Shown in pieces: positions 20,212 to 28,342 of a stretch of DNA of 63,259 nucleotides. A model generated the notes under the pieces. That model did no database searches. It saw only the letters and a list, made by a program, of their open reading frames with translations, and was not told the DNA's origin. The position numbers and the translations under genes are program-made. Origin of the DNA: an uncultured Clostridia bacterium (GTDB lineage Bacteria > Bacillota > Clostridia > TANB77 > CAG-508); the NCBI GenBank assembly GCA_947628715.1, contig CANRAW010000006.1, positions 1 through 63,259 on the forward strand, read 5' to 3'. Within the stretch, counting starts at the first letter, position 1. Each line of letters opens with the position of its first letter.

Positions 20212-20930
20212 ATGTATATTTTTAGAAAAAAACACTTTGGCTTAATTCTTTTCTTTTTATTTTTATCTCTTACATTTTGCTCTGTAAATGAAAATATATC
20301 AAAAAGAAGTTATGATATAACTCAAGTAACAGCTCCACCAATAAATGAAAAAACGATAATAATAGATGCAGGGCATCGGTCGGAGAAGACGGGGGTGCAA
20401 CAAGTTCTCTTGGAATAAATGAAGCCGAACTAAACTTAAAAATTGCATTGAAACTTCAAAATCTATTAGAGCAAGCAGGAGCGACCGTTATTCTCACAAG
20501 GTCAGATGAAAATGCCATATATGAACTTGATTCTAAAACTTTGCGTGAAAAAAAGGTTTCTGATATAAAAAATAGAGTAAAACTTGGTAATGAATCAAAT
20601 GCAAATATATTTATTTCAATTCATATAAATAAAATACCTCAAACTCAATATTCAGGCTGGCAAACATTTTATAATGCAAAAAATGAAAATGGTAAAATTC
20701 TCGCGCAAAAAATACAATCTTCTTTAAATTCAGCAATAGATATTGAAAATAAAAGAGAAGCAAAATCTATAAATAATATATATCTTATTGACCATGTTGA
20801 AATTCCTCTTGCACTTGTTGAGTGTGGCTTTTTATCTAATCCATCTGAGCTTAATTTATTATCTCAAAATTCATATCAAGACAGACTTGCTTGGGGAATA
20901 TATACAGGTATAATAGACTATTTTAATTAA
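20212..20930 (+). CDS. N-acetylmuramoyl-L-alanine amidase with tandem CGGT-CGGA shifts
   Basis: This 238-residue, membrane-targeted (signal anchor at about 8-25) Amidase_3 enzyme cleaves the amide bond between muramic acid and the stem peptide. The start ATG 20212 has TTGGAGG upstream. The first zinc-ligand motif is read as IIDAGHGGEDGGATSS only if CGGT (20377-20380) and CGGA (20381-20384) are each read as one Gly (residues 56 and 57). The two sites are directly adjacent. Later landmarks are ILTRSDE, FISIHINK and LVECGFLSNPSE. The length minus two is a whole number of codons. It converges with comEC, overlapping by 8 bases. Conventional reading gives two inactive fragments. Confidence 0.93.
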
Positions 20931-23291
20931 ATAACGGTATTTCCCCCATCTCGTCTGTTCTATATATTTTTGTGCCGAAGATTTTTAAACCTTTCTATAA
21001 CATCTTTACTTGGATGTCCAAAGGTATTATTTTCTCCGCACACCTATCAATACTATTTTAGGAGATACTGCTTCTATAAATTCGGCAGTAGATGATGTCT
21101 TAGAGCCGTGATGACCTGCTTTTAAAATATCTGATTTTAATTCTTTTTTGTCATAAAGTTTTAAGATATTTTCTTCTGCCACTTTTTCTATATCACCTGT
21201 AAAAAGTATGCTTGTATTATCACAAATAAATTTGCCAACGATAGAATTATTGTTTATATCATCATGACTTAGAGGTTCAGTTGGATATAAAATTTTCATA
21301 TACGCACTTTTATCAAATTTTAAAATATCTTTTGCTTTTACAACAATTATATTTACTTTCTTTTTTCTTGCAATTTCAATTATTTCTTTAAAATTTTCAT
21401 ATTGTTCTTTCTGTTTTGAAATAACTAAATTTTTTACTTTTAAATTTTCTAATATTGTTTTTATCCCTCCACAGTGGTCTGTATCAAAATGACTACAGAT
21501 AATATAATCTATTTTTGTTATCCTTCTGCTCAAAATATATGGTAATAATATCTGTCCACCAACATCATAGCTTTCGGAACCTCCCCCATCTATTAATATT
21601 TTCGTATTTTTAGGTGTAATAATTAAACACGAATCTCCTTGACCAACATCAATAAAATATACTCTTAATTTTTTAGGAATATAATTTATGCTAAGAAATA
21701 TTAAAATAAAAATAAGTAAAACTGCAATTATTTTTTTGTGATATTTTTTTATGATTCTTTTTATTTTTATGAAAAATATATCTTTACCATATTTTTTATA
21801 TAAATAAAAAATTGTAAAAATAAAGATATAATATAAGATTATTTCATATATATAAGGCATTTTTACATATATTTTTGAAAAAGGAATTTTTGAAGTATTT
21901 TCTGTTATAAATAATAATAATTTTATTAATACATTATAAAATAATCCTAATAATTTTGATATATCAAAAAATATAAATGAAATTAATATTATTACAAAGC
22001 CAAAAATAATAATTAACCCTATTAAAGAACTTGTTAAAATATTTGTTATAAAAAATGTAAGAGAAATTGTTTTATAATTATATGCAATTATTGGTATTAA
22101 AATAATTTGTGCAGAAAAACTTACACAAAAAATATTTTTTGCATAATTTATTATTTTGTTTTTTATTTTATTTATCTTACTTGATTCTAGGGCAAGATTA
22201 TGATTGGTATTTGGTTTATTTATTATACTTAAAAAACATATAATTCCAATCGTACCACCAAACGAAAGTAATACCCCATTATTTCTTATATTATATGGAT
22301 TCATAATTAAAATTACAAGAAGAGAAAAACATATATTAGACCACGTATCGCTTTTCCTATGAATAATCCCGAGATAAAATTAATACTACTGACATAATGG
22401 TTGCTCTTACAACTGAAGGAGTAAGTCCTGCAAGTAACATAAAAAATATTAGAAATATAGCCGTAAATGCGCTTATTTTCGATTTTGAGACCTTTAAATG
22501 TTTAAGTAAGTAATTTATACCTATAATTATAAAACCGTACGTGTGTGCCGGATACAGCTAAAATATGGTATATACTACTATCTTTAAAATTTGTAATTAT
22601 TTCTTCGTCTATTTGTGATATATCACCGAATAAGAATTCCAAGCGCTATGCTTGAATTTTTACCTAATATTTCTTGCAAATTATATTTTATTTTCGTTCT
22701 TAAATTATTTATAAAAAGATTAACAAAGTTTACATCTTTTTGTTTTAATAATTTTGCATCTTCTACATTAAATATTCCATATACATTTTTTGTTTTTAAA
22801 TATTCTTTATAATCAAATGCCCTATAATTTGTTGCATTACTTGCTTTACTGTAACTACCTGAAAAACAATACTTACTACCATAAGTTAGTTTTTGTTCTT
22901 TAGATATGTAAATTATTAAATTTGTTCCTTTATATTTTGTATTATTATTTATGCTTTCTACTTTAATAGTATAGCTTAATTTATATGATGTTTCTTTTTC
23001 GTCTGAAATAACAGTTCCTACAATTTTTACATCAGTAATATTATTATATAAAGTATTAAATTTTTTCTCTAATCTAAGTATTTGAAAATTAGATATTATT
23101 GAGAATATTATTAAGCACATAATGCAAAATTTATATTTAAAAAAATTACTTAAATCTATTCCCCCAATTTTAGTAATTAAAAATATAACTCCTGTGATTA
23201 AAAAAAATATAGGAACTATACTCATTTTCAAGTATAGCCCCCATATTATACCTGTTATATATCCAACCGCTATATATACTAACGGCCTCAT
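20923..23291 (-). CDS. comEC: ComEC/Rec2 DNA-uptake channel (five CGGN shifts)
   Basis: This 787-residue competence membrane protein forms the channel for DNA uptake. The order is: N-terminal helices and an OB-like domain (about 50-190), the ComEC membrane core containing HILAVSGTHVGF, and a C-terminal metallo-beta-lactamase domain (VYFIDVGQGDSCLI, SHFDTDHCGG, LKAGHHGSKTSS). The frame needs five +1 steps: CGGT 22625-22628 (residue 222), CGGT 22534-22537 (252, conserved Gly of SGTHVG), CGGG 22368-22371 (307), CGGA 21035-21038 (751) and CGGC 20974-20977 (771). After the last it reads GTKIYRTDEMGEIPLFN and stops. It is the most shift-dense gene here. Confidence 0.93.
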
Positions 23292-23306
23292 ATATTAACC
23301 TTTCTT

Positions 23307-24593
23307 TTATTTATTTATGATTCGTCTTGCACATACGAAGTAAAAACCATCCCCACTGACATTAGATATTATAACACCCTTTCTAGAATTTGCGGCGTGT
23401 ATAAATTTTCCGCCTCCGATGTAAATACCTACATGCCCTACTTTTTTACTTCCACTTGTTCTTGCAAAACATACAATATCTCCTGCAACCATTTCAGATT
23501 TACTAACTGCCTTACCATTTGAGGCTTGTGCTGAAGATGAACGTGAAAGTGAATATCCAAAATGTTTATATACATAAGAAGTAAATCCTGAACAATCAAA
23601 TCCACTTGGAGAACTTCCACCATATACATATTTATTTCCTAAATACTTTTTAGCATAAGCAACAATGTCTGACCCTGTAGCATTTTTATTTGGAGTAATG
23701 TTCTCTTGTTTTTCAGTTACAACACCTTTCGTAGTATTTGTTTTGGTTACATTTTCTGTATCTTTTTTAGTTGTGCTCTTTGTAGAACTTCTCGTTGTTG
23801 TTTGTATTTTCTTGTCTGAAACATATTGAGATGCAACATATCCTACCCTACCATCATACTTTATTTTAATCCAACCATTTGTCTCTTCAGCTAAAACATC
23901 TACTTTAGCATTTCTTTTTAGTTTTAGTATTGATTTTGATGTAGAATTTGCTTCTTCCCTGAAATTTACAGAACTTCCTGAAATATATCCTGTTCTAAGT
24001 GATGAATTTTGTTCAGTTTCAGAAGCTTCCTTCTCAACTATATTTTCTGTTCTTACCCAACCTTTTACGTTTCCTACAGTAACATAAGACCAACCATCTA
24101 ATTCGCTAACAATTTGAACTTGTTTTTCTTCTTCCATTGTTTCTAAAACTAATGAATTTATTGTTGGTGTTATATATACCTTTACTCCTACGGAAATAAC
24201 CTTTACCATTATTTTATTTTCTTGTTTTTCATTATTTTCAGTATTTCCTTCGCCGTTATTTGTTCCTTCTTGATTATTATTCTCATTAGTATTATTTTCC
24301 GTATTTCCCTCAAGAACTTCGCCTTCTAATATTTGTATATAATCCTTTGAAACATATCCAGTTTGTTCTTGACCATTAACTGTTGCTTTTACTTTATACC
24401 ATCCATTTTTTTCTTCTAAAATTTCCACTTCATCATTTATTGATAAAAGTGCTATAATTGATGCGTCTAAAGATGCGTCATTTCTTAATCTTAAAGTATC
24501 TGTTGTTACCCTTCCCGTAGATGCAAAACTATATATTGATGTATAAAATAGAATTACGACAGTCAATAGGGATATTACTATACTTTTTTTCAT
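23307..24593 (-). CDS. SH3b-repeat NlpC/P60 peptidoglycan hydrolase
   Basis: This 428-residue secreted cell-wall endopeptidase has a signal peptide (about 1-25) and SH3b domains near 30-95, 130-185 and 200-260, each with a TLRLRNDAS- or VNFREEANS-like start. A Ser/Thr/Lys-rich linker leads to an NlpC/P60 domain (about 310-428). The catalytic Cys is in GFDCSGFTSYVY, the His in KVGHVGIYIG and the third residue in FIHAANS. The enzyme cuts gamma-D-Glu-diamino acid links in wall peptides. An Asn/Glu-rich stretch (about 95-125) separates the first two SH3b units. It contains no in-frame CGG. Confidence 0.93.
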   Translation of the reverse strand: MKKSIVISLLTVVILFYTSIYSFASTGRVTTDTLRLRNDASLDASIIALLSINDEVEILEEKNGWYKVKATVNGQEQTGYVSKDYIQILEGEVLEGNTENNTNENNNQEGTNNGEGNTENNEKQENKIMVKVISVGVKVYITPTINSLVLETMEEEKQVQIVSELDGWSYVTVGNVKGWVRTENIVEKEASETEQNSSLRTGYISGSSVNFREEANSTSKSILKLKRNAKVDVLAEETNGWIKIKYDGRVGYVASQYVSDKKIQTTTRSSTKSTTKKDTENVTKTNTTKGVVTEKQENITPNKNATGSDIVAYAKKYLGNKYVYGGSSPSGFDCSGFTSYVYKHFGYSLSRSSSAQASNGKAVSKSEMVAGDIVCFARTSGSKKVGHVGIYIGGGKFIHAANSRKGVIISNVSGDGFYFVCARRIINK

Positions 24594-24625
24594 AAATCAC
24601 CTCAATTTTTCATCACGTAACTCTT

Positions 24626-24654
24626 ATTATACTCCCTTTTTACAGTTTTGTCAA
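24626..24654 (-). promoter_or_regulatory. Promoter of the NlpC/P60 gene
   Basis: On the minus strand, TTGACA (24654-24649), a 17-base spacer and TATAAT (24631-24626), a perfect consensus match. Confidence 0.85.
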
Positions 24655-24663
24655 ATTTTAGGC

Positions 24664-24689
24664 AAAAAAAAGAGAAGTTTGACCTTCCC
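24664..24689 (-). terminator. Terminator of the ribosomal protein operon
   Basis: The stem GGGAAG / CTTCTC (one G-U pair) is followed by a run of T on the minus strand, 20 bases after the rplL stop. Confidence 0.65.
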
Positions 24690-24709
24690 TTTTCCGTCTT
24701 TTCCTACTC

Positions 24710-25078
24710 TTAAGCTAATTCTACAACTGCTCCAGCTTCTGTAAATTTAGCTTTTAATTCTTCAGCTTCTTCTTTTGCTACGTTTTCTTTAACTGTCTTT
24801 GGAGCTCCATCAACTAAGTCTTTAGCTTCTTTTAATCCTAATCCTGTAGCGTCTCTAACTACTTTTATAACTTGGATTTTGTTTGCTCCTGCTTCTTTTA
24901 ATACAACATTAAATGAAGTTTTTTCTTCAACTGCTGCTGCTCCAGCATTTCCTGCTGCAGGTGCTGCTGCTGCAACTGCTGATACTCCATATTTCTCCTC
25001 TATTCCTTTTACTAATTCTGATAATTCAACAACTGTTAAGCTGTCAATAGTTTCTAATAATTCATCAATTTTTGCCAT
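24710..25078 (-). CDS. rplL: Ribosomal protein bL12 (L7/L12)
   Basis: This 122-residue stalk protein recruits translation GTPases to the ribosome. It has an N-terminal dimerisation segment ([20 protein letters not shown]), an Ala-rich hinge ([14 protein letters not shown]) and a C-terminal factor-binding domain ([20 protein letters not shown]). AGGAGGT precedes the ATG. It is the last gene of the operon. It contains no in-frame CGG. Confidence 0.97.
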   Translation of the reverse strand: MAKIDELLETIDSLTVVELSELVKGIEEKYGVSAVAAAAPAAGNAGAAAVEEKTSFNVVLKEAGANKIQVIKVVRDATGLGLKEAKDLVDGAPKTVKENVAKEEAEELKAKFTEAGAVVELA

Positions 25079-25114
25079 TTTAAAATGACCTCCTTTTAAA
25101 TTTTTTATTTTTAA

Positions 25115-25624
25115 CTAGGCAATAGCGCCTTCCTCTTTTTTAATACGTACTTGGTCAAGTCCAACTGCAAGTTTTGAAATAGTTCCAAGTAATCCACCAG
25201 CAAGCATTCCAATAAGAGTTTCTCTTGATGGTAATTTTGCAAGTGTTATTATTTCTTCTGCAGTCATTACTTTTCCTTCTATTACACCACCTTTAATTTT
25301 ATAAAAGTCGTGTTCCTTTGTATATTCATAAATTGCTTTTGCAGGTTCAAGATAATCGTCATGACCTATTATTACTGCTGTTGGTCCTTCTGTTGCATCA
25401 TCTAAACCTTCTATCTCACATTTTGCAAGAGCTCTTTTAGAAATATTATTTTTTACAATTTTATATTCAGAATTTGTTTTTCTTAAAGCTGTCCTTAATT
25501 TTGTAACATCTTCAACATTAATTCCTCTATAATCTGCAAAAAGTATTAATTTAGCGTCTTTCATTTTTTCTGCTAAGCCATTTACTTCTTCTTCTTTTTG
25601 TTTGATAATCTCTTTATTTGCCAT
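25115..25624 (-). CDS. rplJ: Ribosomal protein uL10
   Basis: This 169-residue stalk base protein begins MANKEIIKQKEEEVNGLAEK and has LFADYRGINVEDVTKLR. The C-terminal helix that carries L12 dimers is present (SKLAVGLDQVRIKKEEG). It is preceded by the L10 leader RNA and co-transcribed with rplL. Confidence 0.97.
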   Translation of the reverse strand: MANKEIIKQKEEEVNGLAEKMKDAKLILFADYRGINVEDVTKLRTALRKTNSEYKIVKNNISKRALAKCEIEGLDDATEGPTAVIIGHDDYLEPAKAIYEYTKEHDFYKIKGGVIEGKVMTAEEIITLAKLPSRETLIGMLAGGLLGTISKLAVGLDQVRIKKEEGAIA

Positions 25625-25629
25625 TTTTT

Positions 25630-25745
25630 CACCTCCTTAAACTAAAAACCAATCTTGTATGCCCTTTATCTCCGAGGCATAAAGATTGGTTAATCTTCAA
25701 TATTTATTCCTCGGTAGGGCTTACTTTATTGCCTACTGTCTTAGG
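25630..25745 (-). ncRNA. L10 leader (ribosomal protein autoregulatory RNA)
   Basis: Between rplA and rplJ there is a structured leader with GCCCTACCGAGG and GCCTCGGAG elements and a long stem AACCAATCTT / AAGATTGGTT followed by T residues. In Firmicutes the L10(L12)4 complex binds an RNA of this design in exactly this place to repress rplJ-rplL. Confidence 0.8.
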
Positions 25746-25753
25746 GTATTTAA

Positions 25754-26437
25754 TTATTTTTGATTTATATATAAGCTAGGTCCCATTGTAGTTGTAATAG
25801 CTACACTTCTAATATATTGTCCTTTTGCTGCTGCTGGTTTTGCTTTAATAATAGCATCCATTATTGTATTATAGTTTTCTAGTAATTTATCAGCTCCAAA
25901 AGATACTTTTCCGAATCCAAGGTGAATTATATTTGTTTTATCTAATCTATATTCAACCTTACCAGATTTAATATCTGCAATAGCTTTTGTAACATCCATT
26001 GTTACTGTTCCAGATTTAGGGTTTGGCATTAATCCTTTTGGTCCTAAAACCTTTCCTAATCTACCAACTACACCCATCATATCTGGTGTTGCAACTATAA
26101 CATCATAATCAAACCAGTTTTCTTTTTCTATTCTTGGTATTAGTTCTTCTGCACCAACATAGTCAGCTCCTGCTTTTGTAGCTTCTTCTGCTTTTGGTCC
26201 TTTTGCGAATACTAATACTTTTAATGTTTTACCTGTACCATTTGGAAGTACAACTGTACCTCTTACTTGTTGGTCAGCATGTTTTGAATCAACACCTAAT
26301 TTAACGTGTAATTCAACTGTTTCATCAAATTTTGGCTTTGGGAATTTTTCTATTAATTCTAAAGCTTCTTTTGCTTCATATTCTTTTCCCTTTTCTAGAA
26401 GCTTTTGTGCTTCTGCATATCTTTTTCCTCTTTTCAT
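25754..26437 (-). CDS. rplA: Ribosomal protein uL1
   Basis: This 227-residue large-subunit protein forms the L1 stalk. It has the typical blocks [41 protein letters not shown] and a C-terminal [18 protein letters not shown] lies before the ATG. A TTCGGA at about 25914 is read as ordinary Phe-Gly triplets, showing that CGG in another phase is harmless. Confidence 0.97.
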   Translation of the reverse strand: MKRGKRYAEAQKLLEKGKEYEAKEALELIEKFPKPKFDETVELHVKLGVDSKHADQQVRGTVVLPNGTGKTLKVLVFAKGPKAEEATKAGADYVGAEELIPRIEKENWFDYDVIVATPDMMGVVGRLGKVLGPKGLMPNPKSGTVTMDVTKAIADIKSGKVEYRLDKTNIIHLGFGKVSFGADKLLENYNTIMDAIIKAKPAAAKGQYIRSVAITTTMGPSLYINQK

Positions 26438-26500
26438 ATTTACCTCCTTTGGTTTTAACGAAGTTTATTTTAAACTTCTCCCAATTTTTTTAGAATATAA

Positions 26501-26929
26501 TTATTCTACAACTGTTACACCCATAGAACGAGCTGTTCCTTTAACCATGCTCATAGCTGCTTCAACTGATGCAGCGTTTAAGTCTTCTAGTTTTTGTTCA
26601 GCAATCTTTCTAACTTGCTCTTCTGTAATTTTTGCAACCTTTTCTTTATTAGGTTTTCCTGAACCTTTTTCAATTTTAATTGCTTTTTTAATTAATACAG
26701 CAACTGGTGGAACCTTTGTTATAAATTCGAAAGATTTATCTTTGTAAACAGTAATAACTACTGGAATAATCATTCCTGCTTCGTTTGCTGTTCTATCATT
26801 GAATTCTTTTACGAATTGCATAATATTAACACCACTTGAACCAAGTGCTGGACCTACTGGTGGAGCAGGTGTTGCTTTTCCAGCCTCTATTTGTAATTTA
26901 ATAACATTTGTAATTTCTTTTTGTGCCAT
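26501..26929 (-). CDS. rplK: Ribosomal protein uL11
   Basis: This 142-residue protein of the GTPase-associated centre has [20 protein letters not shown] at the N-terminus and a C-terminal domain ending [15 protein letters not shown]. The start MAQKEITNV at 26929 is chosen because AGGAGGTG lies 10 bases upstream. An in-frame ATG four codons earlier has no such site. Confidence 0.97.
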   Translation of the reverse strand: MAQKEITNVIKLQIEAGKATPAPPVGPALGSSGVNIMQFVKEFNDRTANEAGMIIPVVITVYKDKSFEFITKVPPVAVLIKKAIKIEKGSGKPNKEKVAKITEEQVRKIAEQKLEDLNAASVEAAMSMVKGTARSMGVTVVE

Positions 26930-26969
26930 TTTGTCTTGCACCTCCTTTTTTGTTTATCTATATTTGTTA

Positions 26970-27503
26970 TTAGATTTTTTGAACTTGTGAAAATTCTAAT
27001 TCTGCAGGTGTTTCCCTTCCAAACATTGAAATAAGAACTTTTACTTTTCCTTTTTCTTTGTTTATTTCTTGTACTACACCTATGAATCCTTCTAATGGTC
27101 CATTAACCACCTTCACTGATTCATTTACTTCATAATCTACCTTTACAGGTACTTCTTCAAATCCCATATTTCTTATTTCTTCTTCTGTAAGAGGTATTGG
27201 ATTAGTACCAGAACCTACGAAACCTGTAACTCCTCTTGTATTTCTAACAATGTACCATGTTTCGTCAGTTACTATCATTTTAATTAAAACATATCCAGGA
27301 AATACTTTTTTTAGATTTGCTTTTCTCTTTCCTTCTTTAATTTCTATTTGTTCCTCCATTGGAACAACTATATCAAAGAAGTAATCTTCAAGCTCTCTAT
27401 TTTTAACCATTTTTTCTAGATCTGTTTTAACCTTGTTTTCATACCCTGAATAAGTATGTATAACATACCATCTTGCAACTGAATCTTCTTTTTGATGTGC
27501 CAA
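26970..27503 (-). CDS. nusG: Transcription elongation/antitermination factor NusG
   Basis: This 177-residue protein has an NGN domain at the N-terminus (RWYVIHTYSGYENKVKTDLE) and a KOW domain at the C-terminus (VKVVNGPLEGFIGVVQEINKEKGKVKVLISMFG). It binds RNA polymerase and links transcription to translation. It sits between secE and rplK as usual. Confidence 0.97.
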   Translation of the reverse strand: MAHQKEDSVARWYVIHTYSGYENKVKTDLEKMVKNRELEDYFFDIVVPMEEQIEIKEGKRKANLKKVFPGYVLIKMIVTDETWYIVRNTRGVTGFVGSGTNPIPLTEEEIRNMGFEEVPVKVDYEVNESVKVVNGPLEGFIGVVQEINKEKGKVKVLISMFGRETPAELEFSQVQKI

Positions 27504-27571
27504 GTTATCCGCCTCCTTAAAACAATATTTGGAAATAGAAATATATCACTCTATTTAGCTTGACCAATTTC

Positions 27572-27958
27572 TTAACTGTTTGTTTCGTTATTTTCGCTAT
27601 TATTTGCATTTTCTGTTTCGTCAATTATTTCGTTTGTTTGAACATTGTTTTCAGTATCTACAATATTTTCATTATCTGAATTAACTTCGTTATTATTGCT
27701 TTCTTCACTAGATACGCTATTTAAAACTGCGCTTTTTAGCTTATCTATTCCATATTTATTCATTGCTTCAAATACGAAGTCTAAAACGAAACAAATAGCA
27801 GTAACTATTAATACAATAACAATTACTATTATTGTATTATTTATAACTTGGCTCCTAGTAGGCCAAATAACCTTTTTTAATTCAGCTTTAAAATCTTTCC
27901 AGAAATGTTTTTGGCTTTTCTTATTTTCATTTTTTTCTGGTTTATCTGTTTTTGCCAT
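27572..27958 (-). CDS. secE: Preprotein translocase subunit SecE with a long acidic tail
   Basis: The first 80 residues are a normal SecE: an amphipathic segment (FWKDFKAELKKVIWPTRSQV) and one membrane helix (IIVIVIVLIVTAICFVLDFV). The last 45 residues are an Asn/Glu/Ser-rich tail (for example EESNNNEVNSDNENIV), unusual because most SecE proteins stop after the helix. The tail would be on the outer side of the membrane if topology is standard. Confidence 0.93.
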   Translation of the reverse strand: MAKTDKPEKNENKKSQKHFWKDFKAELKKVIWPTRSQVINNTIIVIVIVLIVTAICFVLDFVFEAMNKYGIDKLKSAVLNSVSSEESNNNEVNSDNENIVDTENNVQTNEIIDETENANNSENNETNS

Positions 27959-27984
27959 TTTTCAAAACCTCCATTAAAATAAAG

Positions 27985-28149
27985 TTATTTTGTTTCTTTG
28001 TGTGTTGTACGTTTTTTGCAATATTTGCAATATTTTACTACTTCTAATCTATCTGTATTATTTCTTTTGTTCTTAGATGTCATGTAATTTCTTCTTTTAC
28101 ATTCTGTACACTCTAAGGTAATGTTTTCTCTTGGACCTTTTGCAGCCAT
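27985..28149 (-). CDS. rpmG: Ribosomal protein bL33, zinc-binding type
   Basis: This 54-residue protein has two CxxC pairs (CTEC near 14-17 and CKYC near 41-44), so it is the zinc-binding C+ form. The start MAAKGPREN is at 28149 with GGAGGTG upstream. It is the first gene of the secE-nusG-ribosomal operon. Confidence 0.95.
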   Translation of the reverse strand: MAAKGPRENITLECTECKRRNYMTSKNKRNNTDRLEVVKYCKYCKKRTTHKETK

Positions 28150-28213
28150 TAAAATACACCTCCGTAATTTGTTTATCAGTTTTGTCATTCATTAAATTTT
28201 AGGTTATATAACG

Positions 28214-28278
28214 ATGTGAACACGTATCAACCTCAATACGTGTTCACATATTCTATCATAATTATTAAGATTTGTCAA
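28214..28278 (-). promoter_or_regulatory. Ribosomal operon promoter with a perfect palindrome at the start site
   Basis: On the minus strand, TTGACA (28278-28273), a 17-base spacer and TAGAAT (28255-28250) form a strong promoter. Immediately downstream is a perfect 14-base inverted repeat, ATGTGAACACGTAT (arms 28249-28236 and 28227-28214), with an 8-base loop. It covers the expected transcription start near 28243. No T-run follows, so it is not a normal terminator; it may be an operator or a 5' RNA hairpin. Confidence 0.8.
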
Positions 28279-28342
28279 TAATTGCATAGCATTTTTATTG
28301 CATTTTTATAAAATTTTTGTAAATTTTCCTATATTACAATTA

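Noticed and set aside
28214-28249. The palindrome before rpmG as a terminator of the coiled-coil gene
   Set aside because: No T-run follows on either strand, and it coincides with the promoter start site.
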